Shown: positions 42,633-51,852, numbered from the stretch's first letter. The stretch: 64,000 nt of DNA from an uncultured bacterium (GCA_905214305.1 CAJMLK010000009.1:6861-70860); one strand, 5' to 3'. The notes: generated by a model not told the origin, from the sequence alone. A program made the numbers and translations.

Positions 42633-43847
42633 ATGTCACAGCACAGCATCGTCATTCCCAGCAAAGGCAAGCTGTTTAACCTGGATGAGTTTCTCAAACC
42701 CACTCCGGGCAACATCATCACCGCCATCATCCTGACGGTGGGGCTGATAATCACCGTTATCCGCTTCACGATGGGTATCGGCTCGGTTACCAACCTGAGC
42801 AACACCCAGCCCTGGGGGCTGTGGATCGGCTTTGACCTGCTTTGCGGCGTGGCCCTGGCAGCGGGCGGCTATTTTACCACCGTGGCCTGCTACGTCATGG
42901 GCATGAAACAGTTTCATTCCGCCGTGCGCCCGGCCATTACCACAGCCTTTCTCGGCTACGGTTTCGTGGTCATAGCACTGCTGTATGACCTGGGCCATCC
43001 GCTGCGTTTGCCCTTCATGTTCTTCTTCCCGGGAACCACGTCAGTGCTCTTTGAAGTGGGCCTGTGCGTTGCCACCTACGTTACGGTGCTCCTCATCGAG
43101 TTTTCCGTGGCCCCTTTGGAGTGGCTGTCGCAAAAGTTCCCCAGCCTTATCAAATGGCGCAAGCTTGTGGTGCACAGCACCATCGTGCTCACCATTTTCG
43201 GCGTTACCCTGTCGACACTGCACCAGTCCTCGCTGGGTGCGCTGTATCTGATTGCGCCTGAAAAGCTGCACCCCCTGTGGTACTCGCCTTTCATGCCCAT
43301 GTTCTTCTTCGTCAGCTCCATGGCTGCCGGGGCCTCCATGGTCATCTTTGAAGGCATCTTTGCCCACAAGGGCCTGCACCATTACATGGACGAAACCCAC
43401 CTGCGCGAATCTGACGGCGTGGTCCTCAGCTTCTCGCGCGCGGCCTCTTTCATCCTGTTCGCCTACTTCATGCTCAAGCTTATCGACATGCTTGTGCAGG
43501 CCAACCTGCCCTACGTTTTCTCGGGCTACGGAGCCTGGTGGCTGGTTGAAATGCTGGGCTTTGTGCTGCTGCCCGCCCTGCTTTACGCCAAGGGCGCCCG
43601 CGACCGCAATCTGACCCTGTGCCGCATTGCTTCGGCCAATACCGTGCTGGGCATCGTTCTGAACCGCTTCAACGTGTCCATGATCGCCTTCAACTACAAC
43701 CTGCCCCCGGCGGAACGCTACTTCCCCAGCATCTGGGAAATATGCATTTCCATCTTTGTGGTAACGATGATCGTGACCGTGTACCGCTTTATCATCTACC
43801 ACATGCCGGTGCTGTACGAACACCCCGACTTCAGGGATGAGCACTAG
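42633..43847 (+). CDS. nhcC: NhcC, NrfD/HmcC-like membrane subunit
   Basis: A 404-residue integral membrane protein with about ten helices and the NrfD/PsrC-family pattern (NTQPWGLWIGFDLLCGVALAAGGYF; LHQSSLGALYLIAPEKLHPLWYSP). Such subunits exchange electrons with the menaquinone pool or couple to proton movement. Cysteines are few and there is no heme motif. It begins directly after nhcB. Confidence 0.94.
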   Translation: MSQHSIVIPSKGKLFNLDEFLKPTPGNIITAIILTVGLIITVIRFTMGIGSVTNLSNTQPWGLWIGFDLLCGVALAAGGYFTTVACYVMGMKQFHSAVRPAITTAFLGYGFVVIALLYDLGHPLRLPFMFFFPGTTSVLFEVGLCVATYVTVLLIEFSVAPLEWLSQKFPSLIKWRKLVVHSTIVLTIFGVTLSTLHQSSLGALYLIAPEKLHPLWYSPFMPMFFFVSSMAAGASMVIFEGIFAHKGLHHYMDETHLRESDGVVLSFSRAASFILFAYFMLKLIDMLVQANLPYVFSGYGAWWLVEMLGFVLLPALLYAKGARDRNLTLCRIASANTVLGIVLNRFNVSMIAFNYNLPPAERYFPSIWEICISIFVVTMIVTVYRFIIYHMPVLYEHPDFRDEH

Positions 43848-43869
43848 CCAACAGGGAGAGGAGAATACT

Positions 43870-44022
43870 ATGGAATTCCATACTTTTTACGATTACTTCC
43901 TCTATACGAAGAGCTGGGCTTACGCCATGATGTTTGTGGTTCTGCCCCTCTATGTGGTGTACTGGAACTTTGTGCTGTTTCCCAAAAAAAAGGGACGCAA
44001 CGGCTGCTCCAAAGGCCATTAG
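43870..44022 (+). CDS. nhcD: NhcD, small membrane subunit
   Basis: A 50-residue protein with one membrane helix (YAMMFVVLPLYVVYWNFVLF) and a basic C-terminus. It resembles HmcD. The ATG at 43870 has an AGGAG site eight bases upstream; the frame is open further upstream but overlaps nothing typical. It ends the operon, and its TAG stop is also the start of a repeat element. Confidence 0.9.
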   Translation: MEFHTFYDYFLYTKSWAYAMMFVVLPLYVVYWNFVLFPKKKGRNGCSKGH

Positions 44023-44196
44023 AGCATTTAACGCTTACACATGGTTGCGGTCCGGCGATGTATCGCTACGATCCTTGCCTGTAACTTCATTTGTCGTAAC
44101 AGGCGAAGCACGTTCACCTTGCAACCATTTCGCAGCGCGGATTTTTAAATAATCCACGCGGAGCAAGCCGACTTTTTTCAAAGTTGAACCGCTCCG
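44020..44196. repeat. Element R1-like (copy 5), diverged
   Basis: The left end TAGAGCATTTAACG starts at the nhcD stop codon. The right end, read on the other strand, is CCGGAGCGGTTCAACTTTG, a decayed version of the common end. The middle shares GTTACG/CGTAAC-type dyads with the long form at 19414-19730. Confidence 0.6.
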
Positions 44197-44230
44197 GGGC
44201 CTGCGACCCTGAAATGACAGTCTGAAACGC

Positions 44231-44260
44231 GGGGGGCGGCGCCAAAAGGTGTCGCCCCCC
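44231..44260 (+). terminator. GC-rich hairpin downstream of nhcD
   Basis: GGGGGGCGGCGCC pairs with GGTGTCGCCCCCC (one G-T pair) around AAAA. It lies about 210 bases after nhcD and has no T-run, so function as terminator is likely but not certain. Confidence 0.6.
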
Positions 44261-44463
44261 GTCCATTGACAAAGATTCTTTTTACGGCCACCCTTGTGAG
44301 CTATGCCATTCATGTGGGCACACGGGCACGCCACTGCCCTTTGCCCCATTCGAGCGGATTCGGGCAAACCCTGAACGGCTTGAGGCTGCTCCGGGCTGGT
44401 TCCGGCCATTGCAGACCACTGATTCCGCAGCCCCGCGCAACGCGGATGGCCCCTCGCGGGGCT

Positions 44464-44761
44464 GGAGCATTCTGGCGTTGAGAAAGCGGCAATGCTTCAA
44501 CGCTGCACCAAAGGGCAGCGCGCCACAACCGGGCGTGGATTCAGCCGAAAATGCGGTTTTCGGCTGGAGCAATTTCACTTTGAAATTGCTCTGGCGGATG
44601 CGGGAGCAGACGCCCGCCACGGAGGCGTAAGCGCAATTTATTTGCGCGGTTAAACGCCGAAGTGAGCGTGCATCAAACTTTGAGAATGTATATTATCAAA
44701 GTTAATCTGCTCTGGATGAAAACCTTGAAATGTAAAGTACTTCAAGGCAGATCTGCTCCAG
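44464..44761. repeat. Element R2 with an R1 copy inserted in it
   Basis: The outer left part (GGAGCATTCTGG.., AACGCTGCACCAAAGGGCAG.., GCGCCACAACCGGGCGTGGA) and outer right part (GATGAAAACCTTGAAATG.., ATCTGCTCCAGG) match the uninterrupted R2 at 22516-22665. The inner 149 bases (44566-44714) are a full R1, from GGAGCAATTTCACTTTGAAA to GTTAATCTGCTCTGG. Confidence 0.85.
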
Positions 44762-44885
44762 GGCGCACAGCAGAACAATTGACCGCGCATTGCGCCCTAT
44801 GGTGGCTTGGGGTATACTTGACAGTGTGTGAAGTGGCTTCGGCGTTGCAATAACGCATACTTGCAGCCATGATCGGAGGCTTGAC
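44762..44885. other. Promoter region of the methyltransferase gene
   Basis: About 120 bases after the nested element. TTGCGC..TATACT-like boxes occur near 44785-44818 (GGGGTATACTTGACAG), and a GGAGG site lies just before the GTG start. Confidence 0.4.
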
Positions 44886-45656
44886 GTGCGGCGATTTTAT
44901 CAAGAAAGCTGGCAGGGCATACCCTTTACGTCCTTTTCGCATATTTCCTTTTTCCATCTGGCGGAACCCAAGTTCTACGCGGTGTTCTACGAAGAGCTGT
45001 TTCGCCGCTATAAGGACTGGGACGATCTGCCCGCTGTCTGGCGCGAAAACAAGCGCAAAGACGCCCGCTGGCTTATCGGGCAGTTGCGTGATCAGGTCGC
45101 CAGAGAAGCGCAGCCCCGCACAGAGCCTGTGCGCGTGCTGTCCATCGGCAGCGGCGTGGGCTATATGGAAAAAATCCTGCTGGAGGAAATGCCCGAGCTG
45201 GAGCTGCACGTCAACGAGCCAAGCACCGTGGGCATGAAGTGGCTGCGCCAGCATATTCCCAGCGAACGCATCTATATCGGCCTGCCCCCGGCGTGCCTGC
45301 CCCCTGATGTCCATTACGACATGATCTACCTTTCCACGGTGGACTACGGCATCCCCACGCGCGAATTTACCTACCTGCTACAGGAGCTGCGCGCCCAGCT
45401 GGCCCCCGAGGGCGAGATCATCCTGCTTTCGGCTTCCCTGCTGGAAGAGGATTCCTTTATCGGCAGCTTCGTCAACGCCATCAAGATTTTCATTCGCGGC
45501 TTCCTGCACTATCTGGGCATACGGCGGCAGCAATTCTGGGGCTGGCGGCGCACGCGCGACGAATACCGGCAGCTTTTCAAGCAGGCAGGGTGCACCCAGG
45601 TACAGGACGGCTGGCTACAGGACGGCTTTGAAACCTACTGGATACGCGGAAAATAG
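44886..45656 (+). CDS. Class I SAM-dependent methyltransferase
   Basis: A 256-residue protein. The SAM site is VLSIGSGVGYMEKIL (motif I) near residue 85, with ELHVNEPS as motif II and YDMIYLSTVDYG as motif IV-like. A membrane-proximal basic loop (IFIRGFLHYLGIRRQQFWGWRR) suggests a membrane-bound or glycan/lipid substrate, but none can be named. The start is GTG with a GGAGG site six bases upstream. It is monocistronic and ends at a bidirectional terminator. Confidence 0.82.
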   Translation: MRRFYQESWQGIPFTSFSHISFFHLAEPKFYAVFYEELFRRYKDWDDLPAVWRENKRKDARWLIGQLRDQVAREAQPRTEPVRVLSIGSGVGYMEKILLEEMPELELHVNEPSTVGMKWLRQHIPSERIYIGLPPACLPPDVHYDMIYLSTVDYGIPTREFTYLLQELRAQLAPEGEIILLSASLLEEDSFIGSFVNAIKIFIRGFLHYLGIRRQQFWGWRRTRDEYRQLFKQAGCTQVQDGWLQDGFETYWIRGK

Positions 45657-45834
45657 ACCGCTGCCACGGGTTCTGGCCGCCGCACAAATGGGGCGCTCAG
45701 CCTTTGAACCTGCGCCCCGAATACCCGCGCCCGCGCGCCATACGGGCATGCGCCCCGTACAGCAGCGGGACCGGGCACGGCCCGACGCAGGCTCCCTTTC
45801 GATGCAACAATACCGCCAACTTTTCGCAATATAC

Positions 45835-45868
45835 AAAAAAGGCCGCACAACATCCGTGCGGCCTTTTT
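45835..45868. terminator. Bidirectional terminator between the methyltransferase and dpaL
   Basis: AAAAAAGGCCGCAC and GTGCGGCCTTTTT form a long stem with a seven-base loop. A and T runs on both sides serve both convergent genes. Confidence 0.92.
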
Positions 45869-45939
45869 GTCTCTCTATTCCGTCACCATCCCCGGCAGGC
45901 TGGACTTTTACGCCCGCCCGGCCCCTGTGCGCCTGACCG

Positions 45940-47163
45940 CTACCCGGCGTCCACTCCTGCGCAGCGGCCGTACCAGACAATCTCACGGTACAGCTCGGGC
46001 GAGGTATCCCCTTCCGTGCTGAAAAGCAGTATGCGAGAAGAGGCGTCCAGCCTCAGGGCCTGACGGACGTCCAGCATCTGCGGATTTTTCATGATATGCT
46101 CGATGGCCCCCAGCGGGGCAGCACCGGATTCGCCACTGCACACGGGGCTGTCGCCCGGCAGGGGCGCGGCAAGAATGCGCATGCCGTTGGCGGCCACCGC
46201 ATCATGGCAGGCCAGGCCGCCCACGGCCCTGTCACGCAAAAGGGGCCAGCACAGGCTGCTCGGTTCACCGCAGGCAAGTCCTGCCATGATGGTGCGCATG
46301 TGCCCCGTGACCGCATGAGAGGCGCTGTCGCCAGCCATGAAGGATCGATAGAAACAGTCGGCGGCCTGCGGCTCCACCGTGATGACCTGTGGCGCGGCAT
46401 CTCCCCACACGGCGGCAAAATAGCCAAGCACCGCGGCGGCAAAAGACCCCACCCCGGCCTGCAAAAAGATATGGGTCGGCGGGCGCAAGCCGCATTCGCG
46501 CCACTGCTCGTCCGCCTCAAGGGCCAGCGTGGTGTAGCCCTGCATGATCCAGAGCGGCATTTCTTCATATCCGTCCCAGGCCGTGTCCTGCACAAGCACG
46601 CCGCCCGTCTTCTGGGCGTGCTGCATGGCAAGGCGCACGGTATCATCATAATTGAGGTCGGTTATGGTGCACTGCGCCCCGGTTTTGCGGATGTTTTCGG
46701 CCCTGACCGGTGCTGACCCGGCGGGCATGAAGACCGTAGCCCCCATGCCGAGCTGCTGGGCCGTCCAGGCCACGCCCCGGCCATGATTGCCGTCCGTGGC
46801 CGTAACCAGAGTGAGCTTTCCCAGCTTTTCCCGCACTTCGGCAGAACGCAGCAGTTGCGGACTGACCTGACTCATGGGCATATCAAGCTGCCGGGCCAGA
46901 TGGCGCGCCACCGCGTAGGAACCGCCCAGCACCTTGAAAGCATTGAGCCCGAAACGCTGCGACTCGTCCTTTATCATGATTTCGCCAAGGCCAAGCTCAT
47001 GAGCAAGATTTTTCAGACGCACCAGCGGCGTGGGCGCATAGCGGTCAAAACCCTCATGAAAAGCACGTGCCCCACGGGCGACGTCCGGCCCATAGAGCGC
47101 AACATCCGCCGCATCGGCAGCGCCGGTGCGCAGGCTGTTGGGGCAATAGCTGACAATGTTCAT
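45940..47163 (-). CDS. dpaL: Diaminopropionate ammonia-lyase
   Basis: A 407-residue PLP enzyme (YgeX type). It turns 2,3-diaminopropionate into pyruvate and ammonia. The PLP lysine is Lys77 in FGLNAFKVLGGSYA; TATDGNHGRGVAWTAQQLGMGA is the substrate loop and QAGVGSFAAAVLGYF the glycine-rich phosphate loop. Threonine/serine dehydratases are relatives, but the N-terminal YAPTPLVRLKNLA and IMIKDESQRFGLNAFK context fits DpaL. The start at 47163 has an AGGAG site. It is monocistronic and provides a catabolic route for a non-standard amino acid. Confidence 0.93.
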   Translation of the reverse strand: MNIVSYCPNSLRTGAADAADVALYGPDVARGARAFHEGFDRYAPTPLVRLKNLAHELGLGEIMIKDESQRFGLNAFKVLGGSYAVARHLARQLDMPMSQVSPQLLRSAEVREKLGKLTLVTATDGNHGRGVAWTAQQLGMGATVFMPAGSAPVRAENIRKTGAQCTITDLNYDDTVRLAMQHAQKTGGVLVQDTAWDGYEEMPLWIMQGYTTLALEADEQWRECGLRPPTHIFLQAGVGSFAAAVLGYFAAVWGDAAPQVITVEPQAADCFYRSFMAGDSASHAVTGHMRTIMAGLACGEPSSLCWPLLRDRAVGGLACHDAVAANGMRILAAPLPGDSPVCSGESGAAPLGAIEHIMKNPQMLDVRQALRLDASSRILLFSTEGDTSPELYREIVWYGRCAGVDAG

Positions 47164-47361
47164 GGCGGCTCTCCTGCAGGGCACGGTCGCCCTGTTACAC
47201 GTCATCGGGGTTGCGCCCGCAGCGGACAGATATCCACCGAGGGACGGCAACCCCGTTCAGAGCGGTTGTGCAGTCGTCTTGCTCCAGCGGCTGCACAGCC
47301 TCATGGTCCGAATATCAAAAACACCTGGAGCGCCCAGCTGCTTTTCAGTGCTGTTGCCAGC

Positions 47362-48369
47362 TCAGTTGGAGTTGGCTGTACGCACGAAAATGTTATAGGT
47401 CTGACGGCTCTCCTGCGCGACATTGTTCAGCTCCTGCCGCACCGGGCTGTAAAAGCCCTCGGCAAGGCCACGGCCCAGCAGGGCCTCATAGCGCGCAGCA
47501 TGCCTGAGAAACTCGCGATAGGCCCGCTCCACTTCGGGAGCAGCCGGAAATGGCGGTTGCCCGGCCCTGCGCAGCCCGGCCTCAAGCTTGTCCCGCACCT
47601 GCGCAAGGGCCTGACGGTCTGGCGTCTGCGCGGCCAGCAGTGCCGCCGTGCTGCCATACAGGCTGAAAATGTTTCTGGCCTCCAGTATCTGCCGCCGGAG
47701 CGGATGCCCATAGAGCAGCGCTTCCTCGGCCTTGACGGCCCGCCCTTCCACAAGGGCCAGATACCCGTCCCGGGCAGCCACAAAACGCTCATGCCCCTGC
47801 TCCACACTGGCCGCCAGAGCGCGGCCCTTCACGCCGTCATCACGGATATTCTCATCCCGCACATAGCGTGTCAGCGCCGCGTAATCGGCCCGCATGCTCT
47901 GGATGCTTTTTTCCATATCATCCACCCACTGGGACAGGGCAGCGGATTCATCCGCCCCGAACATGTCCGCAGGGGCCGCCAGACGACGCGCAAGCACCCT
48001 GCCGTCGCCATCGGGCGCGGGGCGCGGGGCCAGTGTCCATTCCCGCAGATAATGACGCACATTGTCCGTCATGGTTTCGGCCTGCACATAATACGGCTCG
48101 GCCAGCGTGGCCGCGGCCACATTATAGAAAGCCACCAGAGCGTCCGCCTTCTCAAGCTCTTCCTGTGAAGGAGGCGGCCCCTGAACGTGCTCTTCATAGG
48201 GGGGGCGGTCCTGTGCTGCACCGTGCGCCGCATCCGAGGCCCGGCCCGTTTCCGTCTTTTGCCCGGATTGTGCCTTTGTTGCTGAAGAAGCGTCTTCATT
48301 GCTGCCGGAATCGCAGCCCGCAAACAGCAGGGCCACAAGACAGACAAGCGGTATGCATATTTTTTTCAT
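47362..48369 (-). CDS. DUF3829-like lipoprotein
   Basis: A 335-residue lipoprotein with the lipobox LLFAGC at residues 15-20 and a Ser/Thr/Ala linker to about residue 70. The remainder is helical (DALVAFYNVAAATLAEPYYVQAETM; then repeated charged helices) in the style of the YiiG/DUF3829 family of cell-envelope proteins. The biological role is unknown. The gene follows the HAD gene and a terminator hairpin, so it is likely transcribed on its own. Confidence 0.75.
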   Translation of the reverse strand: MKKICIPLVCLVALLFAGCDSGSNEDASSATKAQSGQKTETGRASDAAHGAAQDRPPYEEHVQGPPPSQEELEKADALVAFYNVAAATLAEPYYVQAETMTDNVRHYLREWTLAPRPAPDGDGRVLARRLAAPADMFGADESAALSQWVDDMEKSIQSMRADYAALTRYVRDENIRDDGVKGRALAASVEQGHERFVAARDGYLALVEGRAVKAEEALLYGHPLRRQILEARNIFSLYGSTAALLAAQTPDRQALAQVRDKLEAGLRRAGQPPFPAAPEVERAYREFLRHAARYEALLGRGLAEGFYSPVRQELNNVAQESRQTYNIFVRTANSN

Positions 48370-48383
48370 GACTTCAGACGTGA

Positions 48384-48410
48384 AAGCCCCACAGGCAACC
48401 TGCGGGGCTT
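48384..48410 (-). terminator. Hairpin between the HAD gene and the lipoprotein gene
   Basis: AAGCCCC-A-CAGG pairs with CCTG-C-GGGGCTT with one mismatch. It lies 16 bases after the stop codon of the HAD gene and just before the lipoprotein start. Confidence 0.75.
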
Positions 48411-48426
48411 GCTGTTATATGTTTGC

Positions 48427-49080
48427 TCAGACCGCGGCCACGCGGGCCGCGATCCAGTCATTGAGTCCCGTAAGGTCTTCGGCCCAGGGATAGGCGGAGT
48501 CCGAAACAGGCTTGATGTCCGGCCCCACGCCATAAAAAAGCGTGCCCACTTCTTCCGCGGCATCGCGGTCTGTGGGGGCATCGCCCACCATAAGCACGTT
48601 TTCCGGAGCCAGGGGCAGCGGAGCCACAATCTGGGCCAGAAGCCGGGCCTTGGCCGGGGGGGAACCGTGAATGGACGTAAAATAGTGCTCCAGCCCGCGC
48701 TCGCGCAAGACGGCCAGCACTTCTTCATGCGGTGCGCCGGAACAGACATAGAGGGGCAGCCTGCCCTTCCAGGTATCCAGCACATCCTTGACGCCGGGAA
48801 TAAGCGGACAGCGCCGCACTTCATCCAGAGCGTACTCCGCAAACAGGCGGCCCAATTCTTCGGACTCTTCCTGCGTGATTTCGCGGCCCAGTACCTCGGC
48901 ATAAAACCATTCAAACTTCCTGTACCTGCTCACCCCGCCGTGCAGGCTGTGGTACATGACAAAACGGTCCTGAGCCTCCTGCCCGTAAGGCGCGGCAATG
49001 CGGGCAAAGGCGCGTGTCTTTACGGGCACGCTGTCCAGTATGACGCCGTCACAGTCAAAAACAATACATTGCAATGACAT
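48427..49080 (-). CDS. HAD-superfamily phosphatase
   Basis: A 217-residue beta-phosphoglucomutase/Gph-type HAD protein. Motifs are FDCDGVILDS (nucleophile Asp in motif I), PLYVCSGAPHEE (motif II Ser), KARLL (motif III Lys) and MVGDAPTDRDAA (motif IV). It would remove phosphate from a small sugar phosphate. The start at 49080 has an AAGGA site. It lies 230 bases downstream of the acyltransferase in the sugar-acid gene run and could be the phosphatase of that pathway. Confidence 0.88.
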   Translation of the reverse strand: MSLQCIVFDCDGVILDSVPVKTRAFARIAAPYGQEAQDRFVMYHSLHGGVSRYRKFEWFYAEVLGREITQEESEELGRLFAEYALDEVRRCPLIPGVKDVLDTWKGRLPLYVCSGAPHEEVLAVLRERGLEHYFTSIHGSPPAKARLLAQIVAPLPLAPENVLMVGDAPTDRDAAEEVGTLFYGVGPDIKPVSDSAYPWAEDLTGLNDWIAARVAAV

Positions 49081-49311
49081 AACTATCCTTTTTCTGCATC
49101 CGGCCACATCCCGCTGAAATGGCCTTTTGGGGCAAGGCGGGCCAGTTTGCGACCTGCGCCAATCCGGATTCGCCTGTGCCGGGCCGGACTCGCCTGTGCC
49201 GGGCCTGTTTGCACCAATTGGGGCATGTCTGGGCCTGTTTTCTGCGTGACGCAGCCAACTGGACAAAAATCTATCTGCAAGCAGCCCCTGAAGCTCGGTC
49301 ATTGACGCATG
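49081..49311. other. Short gap with direct repeats
   Basis: About 230 bases. TCGCCTGTGCCGGGCCGGAC is followed by a second copy of CGCCTGTGCCGGGCC in tandem near 49167-49203. No gene is supported. Confidence 0.4.
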
Positions 49312-50052
49312 TCACGAGACATGTCCGCCCATATGCTGACCGTTCTGCCCGCGCATGCCAATGACGCGGGCGGGAACGCCGCCCACGATGCTGAAGGGGG
49401 CCACGTTGCGGGTGACCACCGCGCCCGCGCCCACCACGGCGCCGCGCCCGATGCGCACATCGGGAGTGATGACGCAGTTGGCCCCAATCCAGACGTCTTC
49501 TTCTATGACAATTTCACCCGGCACGTGCCCCTGATGCATCATGGGCACGTCCTGACGGGCAATGCAGTGGTTGGCCGCACGAATGACCGTGCCCGGCCCC
49601 ACGGCCGTATGTGCGCCAATTTCAATGCGGCCCGCATCGGCCCCCACATGCACATAGGGCGACAGGGCCACACTGTCGTGCAGCACCAGCTCGCCGTCAG
49701 TGGCAGTAATAAAGCAGCCGCGCCCGAGGCGCACATTGTTGCCCAGGCGCATGCCCCGGCAGCCCGCAAGGCACAGGCCCGTGCCGAAACGCACCGAGCC
49801 GCAGCGGGCAAAAAGCCAGCGCCAGCCCGCCAGACGCAATGCCAGTCCCACGGGGGTGGGTATCCAGCCGAGCAGGGCTATCCACAACTCTTCCAGTGCG
49901 GCCCCGAGACGGCGACGCCAGCCCGGAGCACCATGCTCCGGCGCAGCCGCGCCCCCCGCGTCGCCCTTTTCAGAGGATGCGGAGGATGCGGCAGGGACGG
50001 CCTCGGCCGCCCCGCTCTCCTGCGTCATGCCCGGTTTGTCGAGCGCAGCCAT
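49312..50052 (-). CDS. Hexapeptide-repeat acyltransferase (WcaF/maltose O-acetyltransferase type)
   Basis: A 246-residue protein with a left-handed beta-helix. Repeats such as IVIEEDVWIGANCVI, VRIGRGAVVGAGAVV and the catalytic HxV region (NHCIARQDVPMMHQG) point to an O-acetyltransferase of surface sugars. The N-terminal 40 residues are Ala/Glu-rich and low in complexity; residues 55-80 form one possible membrane-associated helix. The gene starts one base after the cytidylyltransferase gene ends, so they are coupled. Confidence 0.85.
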   Translation of the reverse strand: MAALDKPGMTQESGAAEAVPAASSASSEKGDAGGAAAPEHGAPGWRRRLGAALEELWIALLGWIPTPVGLALRLAGWRWLFARCGSVRFGTGLCLAGCRGMRLGNNVRLGRGCFITATDGELVLHDSVALSPYVHVGADAGRIEIGAHTAVGPGTVIRAANHCIARQDVPMMHQGHVPGEIVIEEDVWIGANCVITPDVRIGRGAVVGAGAVVTRNVAPFSIVGGVPARVIGMRGQNGQHMGGHVS

Positions 50053-50053
50053 A

Positions 50054-50824
50054 CTACTTGCTGTATTCCTTCATAAGGTCGTCGCCTTCCATGAGGCGGC
50101 ACACGCGCACAAGATCCTCGGGCGTGTCCACACTCCAGGTGCGGCTGGCCGTGGGGACCATGCGTACCTTTTCTCCGTATTCAAGGATGCGCATCATGTC
50201 TACGGATTCATAGATTTCCAGGGGGCTTTCTTCCATTTCATTGAAGCGCAGCAGATAGTCGCGGCGGAAAGGAATAATGCAGACCTGCTTGCGCATGGGG
50301 ACCTTGTCCGAGCCTTTTTTGCGCGAAGGAATGGGTTCGCGCGAAAAATAGAGGGCGTCGTTGAACCTGTCCACCACCACCTTGACTTCATTGGGGTCTT
50401 CAAATTCTTCAAGGGTATCCATATCGGCCATGAGGTTGGTCACGTTGATGGACGGATCAGCCAGCATGGGAGCCACGGCGGCATCGATCATTTCGGGACG
50501 CACCATGGGCTCATCGCCCTGCACCATGACAACGATATCGGCTTTTTTGCCTGTGGCAGCCTCGATCTTGAGCAGGGCCTCGGCCGTGCGCGTGGAGCAG
50601 CGCACGTGGTGGTCGCCGGTCATGACGCAGGGCAGGCCCGCATCCTTGCAGTAGTTTTCAATAATTTCATCGCAGGTCGCCACGTAGGTGGAAGACAGCG
50701 TTTTGCTCATGCCCGTACGAAAGGCCACATGGCCCACCATGGGGACGTTATGGATGAGGGCAAGCGGCTTGCCGGGATAGCGGCTGGACCCCATACGCGC
50801 GGGAATGATGGCAATAATGTTCAT
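50054..50824 (-). CDS. KdsB-like cytidylyltransferase (CMP-sugar-acid synthetase)
   Basis: A 256-residue GT-A nucleotidyltransferase. It has the P-loop-like IPARMGSSRYPGKPLA, the VMVQGDEPMVRPE Mg site and KVVVDRFNDALYFSREPIPS, which is the classic KdsB pattern. KdsB makes CMP-KDO. This one has the same fold but is only moderately similar in the segments I can compare, so its substrate could be another 2-keto-3-deoxy sugar acid. The start has an AAGGAGC site. Confidence 0.88.
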   Translation of the reverse strand: MNIIAIIPARMGSSRYPGKPLALIHNVPMVGHVAFRTGMSKTLSSTYVATCDEIIENYCKDAGLPCVMTGDHHVRCSTRTAEALLKIEAATGKKADIVVMVQGDEPMVRPEMIDAAVAPMLADPSINVTNLMADMDTLEEFEDPNEVKVVVDRFNDALYFSREPIPSRKKGSDKVPMRKQVCIIPFRRDYLLRFNEMEESPLEIYESVDMMRILEYGEKVRMVPTASRTWSVDTPEDLVRVCRLMEGDDLMKEYSK

Positions 50825-50935
50825 GTAGCGGCTCCTTATGGCCTCAAATTTTCAGAGATATTTTCAGCATGCCCGTTGAACGGCAGTACTGCACGAAAAA
50901 CCCTGTACGGACAAACGAGCGGACGCGCGCAGCGC

Positions 50936-51850
50936 CTAGTCGTCTGTAGCCACAAGATACCCGCCCTCGGACTCCAGTTCCGGGTGCAGCTCCTTGTGCT
51001 CTTCTTCCATGACGCGCAGGATGCCCTGACCGAGATCAACGGTAAGCGGCGGCACGAGCTTGCGGCCCACCTTGGGCATGAAGGCATACGGCGTGACCTG
51101 ATAGTGGCCGCTGTTGGGGTCGTTCTGGTAATTGATGACCAGTTCCTTGCCCAGCATTTCGCCGATCATCTTGAAAAGGTCCCCGACCCGCATGGGCTGG
51201 TTGCCGGAAATGATGATATTCTGGTTTTCAAATTCCGGGGCCAGCACGGCCAGAGTGGCGGCGCTGGCATCGTCCACGTGCACATATTCGCGCAGCGCCG
51301 TGGGAGCGCCGTAATACGTGATGCCGCCCGTTGCCAGCGCCTCGTACACAAAGCGGTTGATGGCGTTGCGCCTGTCCGACCGGGGGCCGTAAAGCGAGCC
51401 GTAGCGCAATATGGTGTAGGGCAGGTTGTGCATGGCCTGATAGTTTTCAATATACAGTTCGCACGCCTGCTTGCTGCAACGGTAAAAACCGCCCGACTTG
51501 CCGTACACGTACAGGGAGCTGGCAAAGACGTAGCGCTTTACCCCTGCATGGCGGCAGGCTTCGAGGATCATGACATTGCCGAGCACGTTGATGCGCGCAG
51601 TGTCCACCGGGCGGTTATTGGCTTCGCCAATGTCGGCTATGCCTGCATAGTTGAACACCATGTCCGCGCCTTCCACGGCCCGGCGCACGGTTTCTTCTTC
51701 AAGAATATTGCCCGTGAGCATGGTCTGGTCAGGCCGCAGCCAGGGTGAGGGATGCAGGTCCACAATGGTGACCGCATGCCCGGCATCAGAAAGCTTGTCG
51801 CAAATATGCGAACCCAGAAAGCCGGATCCGCCAAAAACAGTTATTTTCAC
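50936..51850 (-). CDS. NAD-dependent sugar epimerase/dehydratase (extended SDR)
   Basis: A 304-residue protein with the cofactor motif GGSGFLGSHICD, the NYAGIADIGE strand, the active-site SSLYVYG..YRCSK (YxxxK) and the RYGSLYGPRSD substrate loop. It acts on a nucleotide sugar or a related sugar, probably as epimerase, dehydratase or reductase. The gene starts two bases after the aldolase gene ends, implying coupling. 111 bases separate it from the cytidylyltransferase gene. Confidence 0.88.
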   Translation of the reverse strand: MKITVFGGSGFLGSHICDKLSDAGHAVTIVDLHPSPWLRPDQTMLTGNILEEETVRRAVEGADMVFNYAGIADIGEANNRPVDTARINVLGNVMILEACRHAGVKRYVFASSLYVYGKSGGFYRCSKQACELYIENYQAMHNLPYTILRYGSLYGPRSDRRNAINRFVYEALATGGITYYGAPTALREYVHVDDASAATLAVLAPEFENQNIIISGNQPMRVGDLFKMIGEMLGKELVINYQNDPNSGHYQVTPYAFMPKVGRKLVPPLTVDLGQGILRVMEEEHKELHPELESEGGYLVATDD

Positions 51851-51852
51851 AG

